A DNA stretch of 64,000 bases from assembly GCF_010092985.1 (NCBI RefSeq), contig NZ_CP048106.1, positions 1,798,001-1,862,000 on the forward strand, in the 5' to 3' direction. Positions 25,533-34,484 of this stretch are shown here, in pieces (position 1 is the first letter of the stretch; each line of letters opens with the position of its first letter). The translations under genes and the position numbers were made by a program. This DNA comes from Pontibacter pudoricolor (GTDB taxonomy: Bacteria; Bacteroidota; Bacteroidia; Cytophagales; Hymenobacteraceae). The notes beneath the pieces were generated by a model that did no database searches, was not told the origin of the DNA, and was given only the letters and a program-made list of their open reading frames with translations.

Positions 25533-26599
25533 GAACCTTGATGTTAGACATAGCTGCGCTCTGGAAAAGCAGGTGGAGTTTTAAAATAGCGCTGCTCTAT
25601 TTGCTTGCACTTCTGATTCTGGTACTTGTTCTGCCTTTCCTGCCCCTCCCCTATGCTCCAAACCAACTGGACCTGGAAAATGTATTTCTAAAACCATTTG
25701 AAAGCAGTTTACACATATTGGGTACAGACCAGCTGGGGAGAGATGTACTGGTAAACACCTTATATGGTGCCCGAAATGGCTTACTGATAGCGATGCCTGT
25801 CATGCTTATTTCTTCGTTTGTAGGTACCACTATAGGTGCACTGGCAGGATATGTTGGAAACAATGAGATTAAGCTGGAGCGGGCTGCCTTGTTTACAGGA
25901 ATCTGCTGTGTTTTACTGCTGTCATATTACTTTCTGTACGTGCCCTTGCAAGTGGTAACATATGATCTGCCCGCAACTATAGTTTACATCTCCTTGGCCG
26001 CCGGTATCAGCATCTGTTTATTTTTGTGGTTTGTTATACGGCCGCTCGTAGCCAGGCTTTCCTTTCTGAGGGTGAAGGCGAAAATTCCTTTTGATAGCAT
26101 TACATTACGCACCATAGAGTTACTTACCAGTTTGCCGAAATTACTTATCCTGATAAGTGTTTCTGCTTTTGCACCACCATCGGTTATGTTACTTTCTATC
26201 ATTCTGATCTGCACTTACTGGACCGCAACCGCTCGTCTTTCCCGCGCTGAGATGCTCCGAATAAAACAACTGCCTTACATGGAGGCTGCTTTAAGTACCG
26301 GCATGTCGCATAAACGTATTATTTTCAGGGAAGCCATTCCGAACCTGATCAGCCCGGTTGTAGTAGTCTTTATTTTTGGTGTAGGTGGACTTCTGGCTAT
26401 TGAATCAACACTTTCATTTCTGGGGATTGGACTTCCGGCAACGTTCCCGAGCTGGGGGCGCACCATTGCGGGTATCCGCTCAAACTTATCAGCATGGTGG
26501 TTGGTAGCTTTTCCGGGGGGATTCCTGGCGCTCACAGTGCTAGCCCTGCAAATCTGCAGCTATAATTTAGTGCGTATAACACAGGAAAGAGGTAGGTGA
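25529..26599 (+). CDS. ABC transporter permease, OppC/DppC type
   Basis: A 356-residue permease. The conserved early segment LGTDQLGRDVLVNTLYGAR (about 64-82) and the EAA loop YMEAALSTGMSHKRIIFREA identify the OppC/DppC side of a type-I peptide importer. About six membrane segments. It starts within the stop of the OppB-type gene. No ATP-binding gene follows: the next reading frame is a small unrelated protein, so energy must come from subunits encoded elsewhere. Confidence 0.92.
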   Translation: MRTLMLDIAALWKSRWSFKIALLYLLALLILVLVLPFLPLPYAPNQLDLENVFLKPFESSLHILGTDQLGRDVLVNTLYGARNGLLIAMPVMLISSFVGTTIGALAGYVGNNEIKLERAALFTGICCVLLLSYYFLYVPLQVVTYDLPATIVYISLAAGISICLFLWFVIRPLVARLSFLRVKAKIPFDSITLRTIELLTSLPKLLILISVSAFAPPSVMLLSIILICTYWTATARLSRAEMLRIKQLPYMEAALSTGMSHKRIIFREAIPNLISPVVVVFIFGVGGLLAIESTLSFLGIGLPATFPSWGRTIAGIRSNLSAWWLVAFPGGFLALTVLALQICSYNLVRITQERGR

Positions 26600-26838
26600 C
26601 AAATGTTACTTTTAACCTCATTCTCTCGCCAACCAGTTCTATAGTTTCTCCTGATAAACTGGAAATAGCCGAGTAACTTATTCAGCCTTTGTCTTAATGT
26701 AATACAACACAGGCAAATCAACCTGTAACCATGCAATGCCTTATTAGTATTTCACAAGTTAACATCTGCCATTAGTTTTCCTGTTATCAGGTATGGCTAT
26801 TGATTAATATTGTCTCAAGAAACTAAAGCATACGCTGC

Positions 26839-27087
26839 ATGAACCTTACTTATAGCATCCTGACAGAATGTGATTGCTTAAGCCAGCCAGTTTTACCTGC
26901 TTCTTTTAACGGTACGCTACACCAGGATGACCTGATGGAATTTGCAACTATAGATGGTGGTGTAGTGGATTATTATGCTTGTGAGGAGGCCGTAAATATG
27001 GGGGCCGGTATTTTTATAGGTGGCTATTTTGTAGGCGTTACAGACTTTTCGCAGTGCTACCCTCAGCAAACATTTTTGCGTAAGTAA
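26839..27087 (+). CDS. Small hypothetical protein
   Basis: An 82-residue open frame with coding-like composition, four Cys residues, and no signal peptide. It contains the phrase NMGAGIFIGGYFVGV near the C-terminus and one CTATAG word in frame (TID). A terminator follows within about 80 bp, which supports a real transcript. No family recognised. Confidence 0.5.
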   Translation: MNLTYSILTECDCLSQPVLPASFNGTLHQDDLMEFATIDGGVVDYYACEEAVNMGAGIFIGGYFVGVTDFSQCYPQQTFLRK

Positions 27088-27167
27088 GCACTAAGCTGAC
27101 CCGCAAAGTTTACTTTGAAGATCTTATAAAGATGTAAAATAGTTGTTGGTTGTTTGTGTTAACAATT

Positions 27168-27200
27168 AGCCCTGTAGTAGCTGCTGCAGGGCTTTTGTTT
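27168..27200. terminator. Terminator between convergent small genes
   Basis: AGCCCTG and CAGGGCT arms with a 12-nt loop, T-rich on the plus-strand side (TTTTGTTTT). Confidence 0.65.
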
Positions 27201-27207
27201 TAAGCAG

Positions 27208-27639
27208 TTACGAACTATAAAGCCAGTCCAGGGCAGATTCACGATCTGTAAAGGATTGCATGCTGCACCCAAAAACTGTTTCGCACTCAACTGCACTTAA
27301 TAAACTATCAATAACGGCTTGAGTAAACACATCCGGCTCGGTAATCCGCGCAAACTTTATAACAGAAGATGTAGTAAGCGGCAACAAAAAGTTGTTTCTT
27401 ATGACCTTCTGCCCTTCGTTACCGAGTAAACTGAATTTTCGTGTGTCGGCAAGGAGGTATAATGGCTGCTTATCTTCTATAACTTCCAGTAAATGAGAAA
27501 GCTTGAGCTGCAGTTCATTCAATGAAACAGTATCGTTTAGCGCAACCTCAACCAAGCTGAGAGGTTCGCTGTAACGTATAGAATAACCTGACTGGTCAGT
27601 GGTGATTGTTTCGGAAATGGAGGCGTGCTGTAAAACCAT
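27208..27639 (-). CDS. Hypothetical protein, possible STAS/SpoIIAA-like fold
   Basis: A 143-residue soluble protein. The alternating strand and helix pattern, with LYLLADTRKFSLLG (about 59-72) in the middle and a C-terminal DRESALDWLYSS, resembles small Bacteroidota proteins with an STAS or SpoIIAA-like fold (C-terminal EALxWL type). That is a fold-level guess; no function is assigned. It is convergent with the 82-residue gene. Confidence 0.6.
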   Translation of the reverse strand: MVLQHASISETITTDQSGYSIRYSEPLSLVEVALNDTVSLNELQLKLSHLLEVIEDKQPLYLLADTRKFSLLGNEGQKVIRNNFLLPLTTSSVIKFARITEPDVFTQAVIDSLLSAVECETVFGCSMQSFTDRESALDWLYSS

Positions 27640-27782
27640 AAAACACTAATACGGATTAGTTACGCCAAATACTTGTACTATAACATTATAATATATTCAT
27701 ACGTAAAGTATTTTCCTGTTTTTTTAAGAGTCTTTACTCAAGCCTGGCTGCTCAGCCAAACTATAGATACAGTATAAAAAAC

Positions 27783-27818
27783 AAAAGACCCGCTTATAAA
27801 TGTAAGCGGGTCTTTTTA
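27783..27818 (-). terminator. Terminator of the tRNA-Ser gene
   Basis: AAGACCCGCTTA and TAAGCGGGTCTT arms around a short loop, directly after the tRNA on the minus strand, with T-rich sequence on the exit side. Confidence 0.85.
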
Positions 27819-27826
27819 AGTTAAGC

Positions 27827-27913
27827 AGAGAGCAAGGGATTCGAACCCTTGATACCCTTGTGGGGTATACACACTTTCCAGGCGTGCTCCTTCGACCACT
27901 CGGACAGCTCTCT
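27827..27913 (-). tRNA. tRNA-Ser (anticodon GGA)
   Basis: An 87-nt class II tRNA on the minus strand. The 7-bp acceptor stem pairs AGAGAGC with GCTCTCT. The anticodon loop CTGGAAA carries GGA (plus-strand TCC at 27877-27879), reading UCC/UCU serine codons. A long variable arm (TATACCCCACAAGGGTAT) and the T-arm GGGTTCGAATCCC are present. The 3' CCA is not encoded. Confidence 0.97.
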
Positions 27914-27981
27914 AATTGCGTGCAAAGATACACTTTAAATTTTTATAGTTGCAAACTATAGCATCCTTATCACAATCCATT

Positions 27982-29049
27982 TTACAGACTTATTTCACCC
28001 CGCAGGTTCTCAGAGAGCAGTTTTATAGTTTCTTCTTTAGATAAGTTCAGGCCCAGCACAAACATCAGCTTGGTTACGGCAGCTTCAGTAGTTATATCAG
28101 CTCCACCAATTACCCCCATGTTTAACAGGTATTTACTTGTTTCATAGCGGCCCTGGTCCACGCGGCCCTCGTCGCACTGGCTTACATTTAGTATAAAAAC
28201 TCCACGCTCTATAGCTTCCCTCAACAGGTTTAAGAACCATGCCGAAGTTGGCGCATTGCCGGAACCAAACGTTTCCATTAAAACCCCGCGTATACCCGGT
28301 GCCTGCAGTATACTTCGTACCACTGCTTCAGTTATGCCCGGAAACAGCTTTAGTATAACTACATTAGGGTCGAGCTGATGATGCACTTTAAGCGGCTGCA
28401 ACGGGCAGGGAAGTATGTTTTCGTCATAAAAATCAATGTCGATGCCGGCTTCTGCCAGTGGTGGATAGTTCTCTGATTTAAAGGCATCGAAATGGCTGCT
28501 CTCTACTTTTTTGGCCCGGTTACCACGCAATAGCAGATTATGGAAAAAGATACTTATCTCCGGCACCCGACACTTTACATGCGCTTTTGTACCTGCAATC
28601 TGTAAGGCGGTAATCAAATTTTCACGCGCATCAGTACGAATCAGACCTATCGGAACCTGCGCTCCTGTAAAGATCACTGGCTTTTGCAGGTTCTCCAGTA
28701 AGTAACTCAGCGCCGATGCACTATAAGCCATCGTATCAGTACCGTGCAGCACTACAAAACCATCATAGTCGTTATAGTTCTCTTCTATCAGTTTTGCCAG
28801 CATCAGCCAATCCGCTATCGTTATGTTTGACGAATCGATAACCGGCTCGATACTGATTACGGTAAGCAGGTAATTGAACTGTTTCAGTTCCGGTACTTTA
28901 TCCGGTATCTGACTAAAGTTGAATGGCACAAGATGTTGGGCCTCTTCATCAAATACCATTCCTACAGTTCCGCCTGTGTATATAATGAGAATAGATGCTT
29001 CCGGGTTGTCAGGAGCTGCCGTGTCGATGTGTACTTTTACCGTTTGCAT
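27982..29049 (-). CDS. ansA: Type I L-asparaginase
   Basis: A 355-residue asparaginase (L-asparagine to aspartate and ammonia). The two catalytic threonine motifs are intact: YTGGTVGM with TGGT at 25-28, and LHGTDTMAYSASAL with HGTDT at 102-106. No signal peptide, which fits the cytoplasmic type I enzyme. A central segment ENLITALQIAG and a C-terminal NVSQCDEGRVD are family features. It lies 2 bp downstream of the TatD gene and is very likely in the same transcript; the tRNA-Ser is further downstream. Confidence 0.95.
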   Translation of the reverse strand: MQTVKVHIDTAAPDNPEASILIIYTGGTVGMVFDEEAQHLVPFNFSQIPDKVPELKQFNYLLTVISIEPVIDSSNITIADWLMLAKLIEENYNDYDGFVVLHGTDTMAYSASALSYLLENLQKPVIFTGAQVPIGLIRTDARENLITALQIAGTKAHVKCRVPEISIFFHNLLLRGNRAKKVESSHFDAFKSENYPPLAEAGIDIDFYDENILPCPLQPLKVHHQLDPNVVILKLFPGITEAVVRSILQAPGIRGVLMETFGSGNAPTSAWFLNLLREAIERGVFILNVSQCDEGRVDQGRYETSKYLLNMGVIGGADITTEAAVTKLMFVLGLNLSKEETIKLLSENLRGEISL

Positions 29050-29051
29050 AA

Positions 29052-29819
29052 CTATAGTTTGAACAGGTTCAGGGCGTTTTGGGTAGTTATAGCTGCTACC
29101 TCTTCTTCCGGTTTTTGCATCAGCTCGGCAACACGTTTGAGTACCAGCGGAATGTAAGCCGGTTCGTTACGCTTGCCACGATGCGGCACTGGCGCCAGGT
29201 AAGGACAATCGGTTTCCAGGACAAGGTCTTCCAGCGCTACATGTGGAAGCACTTTGTCCAATCCTCCGTTTTTGAACGTAGCTACACCGCCAATTCCCAT
29301 TAAAAAGTGAAGTTCTTTAACCTTAGCAGCCTGCTCCGTTGTGCCCGAAAAGCAATGAAAAATACCGCGTAAGGTTCCGTCCTGAGCGGCTGCTACCAAT
29401 TCGTAGGTTTCGTCAAAAGAGTCGCGGGTATGTAATACGATGGGTAACTTATATTTTTTAGCAAGCTCCAGCTGTACTTTCAGTGCTTCCTGCTGCTGTG
29501 GCAGAAAGGTCTTATCCCAATACAGATCAATACCGCACTCTCCAACAGCCGCAAACTGGCGCTTGTTCAGCCACTCCTCCACCAGGTATAGTTCGCGCTC
29601 AAAATCTTTCTTTACATAAGTTGGGTGCAGACCCATCATCGGTAGGCATTGACCCGGAAAAGCAGCTTCGGTCTCCAGCATCGCATCTATAGTCGTATGG
29701 TCGATGTTGGGCATGTAGATCTTTTCTACACCTGCTGCCATAGCTTTTGCCACAGCCGCTGCCTGGTCTTCCTTAAACTCTTCGGAGTAAATGTGTGCGT
29801 GCGAATCAACTAATTTCAT
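29052..29819 (-). CDS. tatD: TatD family metal-dependent hydrolase
   Basis: About 255 residues from the ATG at 29819 (MKLVDSHAHIY); the longer frame starts with TTG two codons earlier. Metal ligands are visible in order: DSHAH near the N-terminus, GECGIDLYWD in the middle, LPIVLHTRDS, FHCFSG and LETDCPYLAPVPHRGKRNEP near the C-terminus. TatD enzymes are 3'-5' nucleases or DNases of the amidohydrolase fold. Cytoplasmic. The asparaginase gene follows immediately. Confidence 0.93.
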   Translation of the reverse strand: MKLVDSHAHIYSEEFKEDQAAAVAKAMAAGVEKIYMPNIDHTTIDAMLETEAAFPGQCLPMMGLHPTYVKKDFERELYLVEEWLNKRQFAAVGECGIDLYWDKTFLPQQQEALKVQLELAKKYKLPIVLHTRDSFDETYELVAAAQDGTLRGIFHCFSGTTEQAAKVKELHFLMGIGGVATFKNGGLDKVLPHVALEDLVLETDCPYLAPVPHRGKRNEPAYIPLVLKRVAELMQKPEEEVAAITTQNALNLFKL

Positions 29820-29825
29820 TCTCAA

Positions 29826-30002
29826 CTATAAATTATCATCAACTGTAAGCCAATGGGTATTACAAATTAAAGCTGCAAGTTAAAGCTAATTGTTGATTGT
29901 TAATTGTTAAATGGTTGGTGGTTGAATTGTTAAAAGTTGATTTGATGGCAGTTCTTTAACTCTCTAACTTCCAAACTTTCTAGCTTACAAACTTTCTAAC
30001 TC
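29826..30002. repeat. Low-complexity intergenic repeat with inverted halves
   Basis: A 177-bp spacer made of phrase-like repeats: TTGTTGATTGTTAATTGTTA-type units on the left and AACTTTCTA/AACTCTCTAACTT-type units on the right. The halves are roughly complementary, so the transcript could form a long imperfect hairpin. Confidence 0.5.
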
Positions 30003-31094
30003 TTAGTATTTTCTTCCTTTCCAGACTGTCTTTACCGGCATAAAAAAGTAAATGATGAGCAATACAGATGAAACAACAAGGTATAGTTCGAAAAGCACGT
30101 AATAAAGCCACGTTACGGCCAAATTCAGACGGCGCAGGCAGATATGCAGGAAAATACTCTGGAAAATGAGCTTGAGCACAAAAATACTCCCCATTACCCC
30201 TACCGAGGTGTAAGCAAAGAAAGGAATAAGCACCGGGTAGTAAGCAGAATGAAGAATAAAGATGATAGCCATATACCAGGGTAAGTGCATCGCGCCGCTC
30301 ATCCAGCGTTTGCGTTGGTTTATGTACTGCACAAAATTGGCCGCCGGCAACGACAACGCCAGCACATCCCGGCTATAGATATTTCTGAAATCCCAGCCCT
30401 TGCGCAGTATCTCGTTAAAAATGGCAATGTCTTCCGTTATTGAAAACTTAATTCCTTCAAATCCGCCTACACTTTCGTATGCCTCGCGGCGCAGCAGCAT
30501 GTTGTTACCCATAGTTGTAACAGGCAACCCTTTATCTGACACCACCTGTACCAGCCCAAGCGCATACAGCCAGTCCAGGGCTTGCATTTTATGGAAGAAA
30601 CGGTTGCCGGTTATAGTTGTGATGCCGGTAACTACGCCCACTTTATCAGTAAGTGCAGACAGCATTTTCTGCACCCAGTTCGTCGGCACAGCAATATCGG
30701 CATCGGTATAAAAAAAATAGTCAGTGGTAGCGTGATGCGCCAGTTGTGCCAGTACATTTGCTTTGCCACGCGTGTGGCCAATATTTTCAGTGATCGTGAC
30801 ACACCTATAGTTAGGTTTGTCCTTGATGTAGTCTTCAACTATAGCAAGCGTGTTGTCTGTTGAGGCATCGTTACCGATCAGGACTTCTATTTTCTCTTTC
30901 GGATAAGTAAGGGCATCAATTGCGGAAAGGCACCGCAGAATGGTATGTTCTTCGTTACGGGCGGCAATTAAAATACTGATGCGGGGTTGGTTGGTAAGTT
31001 TTAAACTATAGCGCTTTCGGTTAAAAACCAGCAGGTACAGCAGCACCAGGAAAATGGAAAAGTAAACTATAAAATAGATTACTGAAATCGTCAT
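30003..31094 (-). CDS. Membrane glycosyltransferase, family 2
   Basis: A 363-residue GT2 enzyme: an N-terminal membrane helix (3-23), a GT-A domain with ILIAARNEE (41-49), NDASTDN (75-81), the metal-binding DAD (131-133), TED (220-222) and QRKRW (260-264, the acceptor motif of processive GT2 enzymes), then three C-terminal membrane segments. It should transfer sugar from a nucleotide donor to a lipid or polysaccharide on the cytoplasmic face of the inner membrane. Its start overlaps the end of the polysaccharide deacetylase gene by 4 bp, which suggests they modify the same glycan. Confidence 0.88.
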   Translation of the reverse strand: MTISVIYFIVYFSIFLVLLYLLVFNRKRYSLKLTNQPRISILIAARNEEHTILRCLSAIDALTYPKEKIEVLIGNDASTDNTLAIVEDYIKDKPNYRCVTITENIGHTRGKANVLAQLAHHATTDYFFYTDADIAVPTNWVQKMLSALTDKVGVVTGITTITGNRFFHKMQALDWLYALGLVQVVSDKGLPVTTMGNNMLLRREAYESVGGFEGIKFSITEDIAIFNEILRKGWDFRNIYSRDVLALSLPAANFVQYINQRKRWMSGAMHLPWYMAIIFILHSAYYPVLIPFFAYTSVGVMGSIFVLKLIFQSIFLHICLRRLNLAVTWLYYVLFELYLVVSSVLLIIYFFMPVKTVWKGRKY

Positions 31095-31699
31095 AACAGC
31101 TCGAACGTGTAACCCAGACTCGTGAAATGCTCCAGAAACCGGGGTAGCGCATAACGCATGTTCCGTTCCGCTTTCAGGCTATCGTGGAAAACGATGATAC
31201 TGCCACTCCGGGTTTTTTTTATGCTTTGCCTCAGGCAGCTGTCGGGTGAAAGCGTGGCATCATAATCATTGGTCAGCACATCCCACATAATCAGCTCATA
31301 GGTTGGCCGCAAGGCTGTTGCCTGCGCAGTTGTTATTCTGCCGTAAGGTGGCCGGAACAATGGTTTTTCTTCTGTAGTGGCTGCAACTATAGTATCTAAA
31401 ATATCCTGGCATTGCTGCACGTTCTGCAGGTATTCATCAAATGGAGTTTGCCAGCCTTTTAAGTGGTTGTAAGTATGATTGGCAATTTTATGTCCGGATG
31501 CCAACACTTGTTGCGCTATGTCAGTATGTTTTTCCAGGTTATCACCTACGCAAAAGAAAGTTGCCTTAGCGTTATAGTTAGCTAATTGCTCCAGCACAAA
31601 GGGCGTTACTCCCGGAATTGGTCCGTCATCAAACGTTAAAAACAGTTTTTTGCCCGCCACCTCCCGATGCCAGGTATAGCCAGGCAAAATTTTTTTCAT
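31091..31699 (-). CDS. Polysaccharide deacetylase (NodB domain)
   Basis: About 202 residues from the ATG at 31699 (MKKILPGYTWHREVAGKK); an upstream TTG would add ten codons. NodB homology motifs are intact: TFDDGP (catalytic base and metal Asp), ANHTYNH (metal His pair), RPPYGR, and a C-terminal IIVFHDS. It deacetylates N-acetylhexosamine units of a glycan or peptidoglycan. The short N-terminus has no clear signal peptide, so location is unsure. Translationally coupled to the downstream glycosyltransferase by a 4-bp overlap. Confidence 0.88.
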   Translation of the reverse strand: MKKILPGYTWHREVAGKKLFLTFDDGPIPGVTPFVLEQLANYNAKATFFCVGDNLEKHTDIAQQVLASGHKIANHTYNHLKGWQTPFDEYLQNVQQCQDILDTIVAATTEEKPLFRPPYGRITTAQATALRPTYELIMWDVLTNDYDATLSPDSCLRQSIKKTRSGSIIVFHDSLKAERNMRYALPRFLEHFTSLGYTFELL

Positions 31700-31831
31700 G
31701 AGATAAGGCGTTTTGAAGAGGCGGAGCAAAGCTAAATTGTTGGATTGTTAAATTGCTTAATTGATGAATCTGCTAAAGTAGCTCATGATGGCCACAAAAC
31801 AATTTAACCATGCAGCCTTTTAACCATTAAT

Positions 31832-33055
31832 CTATTTAAACCTGCACGAAAGCAGCGTAATATCGTCGTTCAGTGTAGCGTCTTCGTTATACAGGTTTAT
31901 TTCGCGGAGCAGTTGCAGGTGCAGCATTTTAGAGCTCAGGAAACGGTGCGACTGCAGGAAGTTTATAGTTCGCTCAATCCCGAATTCAGAATCATCTTCA
32001 TCAAAAACTTCTGTCAAGCCATCGGTATAGCAAAGGATCATCGCATTTTCCGGGATTTGGATGCTTGTTACCGACATAAATGGCAGCACGTCAAACGCGC
32101 CTAGCATGGTACAGCCTTCGTTCAGGAGCTGGTGTGTGTTGTTCTCAAACAAAAGTATTGGCGAATTATGGCCGGCATTTACATAACAAAGCTCACGGGT
32201 TTTACGATTATAAAGGCCCATAAACGATGTAATGAATTTCTCTGCGATCGCGTTTCTATAGATCAGGTTATTTAGTTCGGCAACTACAGTGTTAAGGTCT
32301 GATGTCTGGCGAAGTATAGTTCGCAGGCCAGCCTGGAAATTAGACATCAGTAAAGAAGCCGGAACGCCCTTACCAGATACGTCAGCTATGCAAAACAGGA
32401 ACCGGTCCTGGTCAATCTCAATGTAGTCGTAATAGTCGCCACCTATAGACGAGTGCGGAATATAGCTGGCATGTATAACCACATCCTTATCGTTTGGCAA
32501 CGCTTTCGGGAAGAGCATAGCCTGCACTTCACGGGCAATTTCAATCTCTCTTCTTATAGATTCCTGGGCAAGCCGCTGGCGGGCCATTTTGTGGTTCTCG
32601 ATAGCAACCAGCATAATATTACTTACCGTCTGCACAAAATTCAGGGCCTCTACATTGGTATAAAAAGGCTGCATTTTCCCGATCATCACAAAAGCCAGCA
32701 CTTTGCCGTTATGCAATACCGGAATCACGATCTCGAAGGCGCGCCATTTTTTATCTACCTGTAATTTAGAGGTATAGGTAATTTCCTTAAGCGAGGTGAT
32801 GGCTTCCGGAAGGTCCTGTTTTTTAAAGTCCTGCTGTGTACCAAAATCGGCCTTACATTCCCACTGCTCGTCGTGCACATATAACACCAGCCTGCTGATC
32901 TGTAACTGGGCAAGCAGCGTAAAACGATAGATCTTATACAAGGCAGCCTCGGGCAGGTTTTCATTAATAGCCTGCGTAATCTCGAGCAATGCCGAAAGTT
33001 CCAGTTTTTTCAGGTTCAGTTCCTGCAATATATTTGGTGTGCTACTCTCAGCCAT
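31832..33055 (-). CDS. SpoIIE-type PP2C phosphatase with GAF-like sensor
   Basis: A 407-residue soluble protein: a GAF-like domain (about 20-155), a coiled-coil linker (about 155-180, ARQRLAQESIRREIEIAREV), then an RsbU/SpoIIE phosphatase domain with the metal motifs SSIGGDYYDY (203-211) and IADVSGKGVPASLLMS (223-238), NAGHN, and a late CYTDGLTE. These phosphatases typically act on anti-anti-sigma factors in partner-switching cascades. No such partner is in the window, except possibly the STAS-like small protein at 27.2 kb (speculative). Its start overlaps the OppC-like permease gene by 8 bp. Confidence 0.88.
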   Translation of the reverse strand: MAESSTPNILQELNLKKLELSALLEITQAINENLPEAALYKIYRFTLLAQLQISRLVLYVHDEQWECKADFGTQQDFKKQDLPEAITSLKEITYTSKLQVDKKWRAFEIVIPVLHNGKVLAFVMIGKMQPFYTNVEALNFVQTVSNIMLVAIENHKMARQRLAQESIRREIEIAREVQAMLFPKALPNDKDVVIHASYIPHSSIGGDYYDYIEIDQDRFLFCIADVSGKGVPASLLMSNFQAGLRTILRQTSDLNTVVAELNNLIYRNAIAEKFITSFMGLYNRKTRELCYVNAGHNSPILLFENNTHQLLNEGCTMLGAFDVLPFMSVTSIQIPENAMILCYTDGLTEVFDEDDSEFGIERTINFLQSHRFLSSKMLHLQLLREINLYNEDATLNDDITLLSCRFK

Positions 33056-34226
33056 TTGTCAACGGAATCTTTGGATCATATGCATCGCGCAGGCCATTTC
33101 CCAACAGGTTAAATGCCAACACCAGCACGCTTATGCATAAACTTGGTAATAGTACTAAATACAATCCAGCCTTCGCCCCTATCAGCTGAAAACCTTCGTT
33201 CACCATCATGCCCCAGCTTGGTGCAGGTGGCTGTACGCCAAGGCCCAAAAAGCTTAGGCCGGCCTCAATAAGTATCGCCGACGCAAAGTTGGCTGTGGCA
33301 ATAACGATTAAGGGTCCCATCATGTTCGGAAGCAGGTGTCTTAAAATAATAGTTCTCTCCGGAACCCCCAGAACCTGAGCAGCTTCTATGTAAGTCTTTT
33401 CTTTTAAACCGAGAATCTGACCACGTACTACGCGCGCAACTTCTACCCACATCGTCAGGCCAACTGCCACAAAAGCTACCCAAACGCCTTTGCTATCCAG
33501 CGCCAGGCTAATGGCAATTACCAGCATAATACTCGGCACCGACCATACCACCGTCATCAGGAATGTCATGAGTTTATCTACCCACCCACCAAAATAGCCG
33601 CCAGCGGCACCAACCGCAATACCTACTACTAACGATATCAGAACGGCCACAAACCCGATACCCAGCGAAATGCGGGTACCCAGAATTAAACGGCTCATCA
33701 CATCGCGCCCGGCTTTATCAGTACCCAGCCAGAAAGTTTTATCGCGTATGTATTCGTCTTCTATAGTTTTCTGTAACTCCGAACCTGAACTAATGTTTTC
33801 AGAATCTCCCACAATTTCTTTCAGTGCAAACGTCCGGGGCTGGTCGGCCATGGCATTGTTGCTGCGTAAGGGATGCACCTGCAGGCTGTCGCCTTTAAAA
33901 CTATAGCTTTCGATGGGAATTTCGCTGTAATCTTCAGGTGCTCCGAAAAGTATAAACGCTAGAGGGTTAACGTCTGCAGCAGTATTTGCTTTAGCAATGC
34001 GCAGCACCTGCGTTGAGAAACCGGGATTTTTTTTCTGGATCTGCACCAGGCCGTTGTTTGCATTTGGCGTACTATCAGGCATAATGGCGTAACCCAGAAT
34101 GGCTACCACTATAGCCAGCAAAATAATGCCCAGCCCAACCATGGCAGGTTTGTTCTGCAACAGGCGCTGCCTGATATAATAGGAAGGCGGACGGTTTGCA
34201 GCTTTGTCTTTTTGTAGTACAGCCAT
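33048..34226 (-). CDS. ABC transporter permease, OppC/DppC type (second)
   Basis: A 392-residue inner-membrane permease with N-terminal membrane helix (about 34-52), a large periplasmic insert (about 55-165), the family segment FWLGTDKAGRDVMSRLILGT (165-184) and the EAA loop TYIEAAQVLGVPERTIILRH. It is a peptide-transporter subunit without an adjacent OppB-type permease, binding protein or ATPase. It abuts the 85-residue gene upstream and overlaps the phosphatase gene downstream, so it is embedded in an envelope gene run. Confidence 0.9.
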   Translation of the reverse strand: MAVLQKDKAANRPPSYYIRQRLLQNKPAMVGLGIILLAIVVAILGYAIMPDSTPNANNGLVQIQKKNPGFSTQVLRIAKANTAADVNPLAFILFGAPEDYSEIPIESYSFKGDSLQVHPLRSNNAMADQPRTFALKEIVGDSENISSGSELQKTIEDEYIRDKTFWLGTDKAGRDVMSRLILGTRISLGIGFVAVLISLVVGIAVGAAGGYFGGWVDKLMTFLMTVVWSVPSIMLVIAISLALDSKGVWVAFVAVGLTMWVEVARVVRGQILGLKEKTYIEAAQVLGVPERTIILRHLLPNMMGPLIVIATANFASAILIEAGLSFLGLGVQPPAPSWGMMVNEGFQLIGAKAGLYLVLLPSLCISVLVLAFNLLGNGLRDAYDPKIPLTNG

Positions 34227-34484
34227 TTAAATTGAGTTATGCACTACCAGGCCAGCTTTTGTAGCCAGGAAAAAGTAATCCTGGCAATGCTTGCTGAACG
34301 TGCTCGGATCATAGGCATGTTCCGTATCCTGGTCAGGGTACATAATACGGATATAGCCTTTCCTGAGCAGCGACTGCAGCCCCGCACAAAGCTCTTCATC
34401 CGAAAGCGAAAGCGTGCTGCGCAGGTCCGGGTAGGAGGCTACAAAGTAAAGCTCATCAAGTATGTCGAATTCGTTTTCTGTCAT
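34227..34484 (-). CDS. Small hypothetical protein
   Basis: An 85-residue acidic protein from the ATG at 34484 (MTENEFDILDELYFV). This start is chosen because it overlaps the glycosyltransferase stop by 4 bp (ATGA) and the longer frame would run back into that gene. The helix-rich body SDEELCAGLQSLLRKGYIRI resembles a winged-helix-like or helical bundle fragment, but no family is assigned. Its stop directly touches the start of the permease gene. Confidence 0.7.
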   Translation of the reverse strand: MTENEFDILDELYFVASYPDLRSTLSLSDEELCAGLQSLLRKGYIRIMYPDQDTEHAYDPSTFSKHCQDYFFLATKAGLVVHNSI

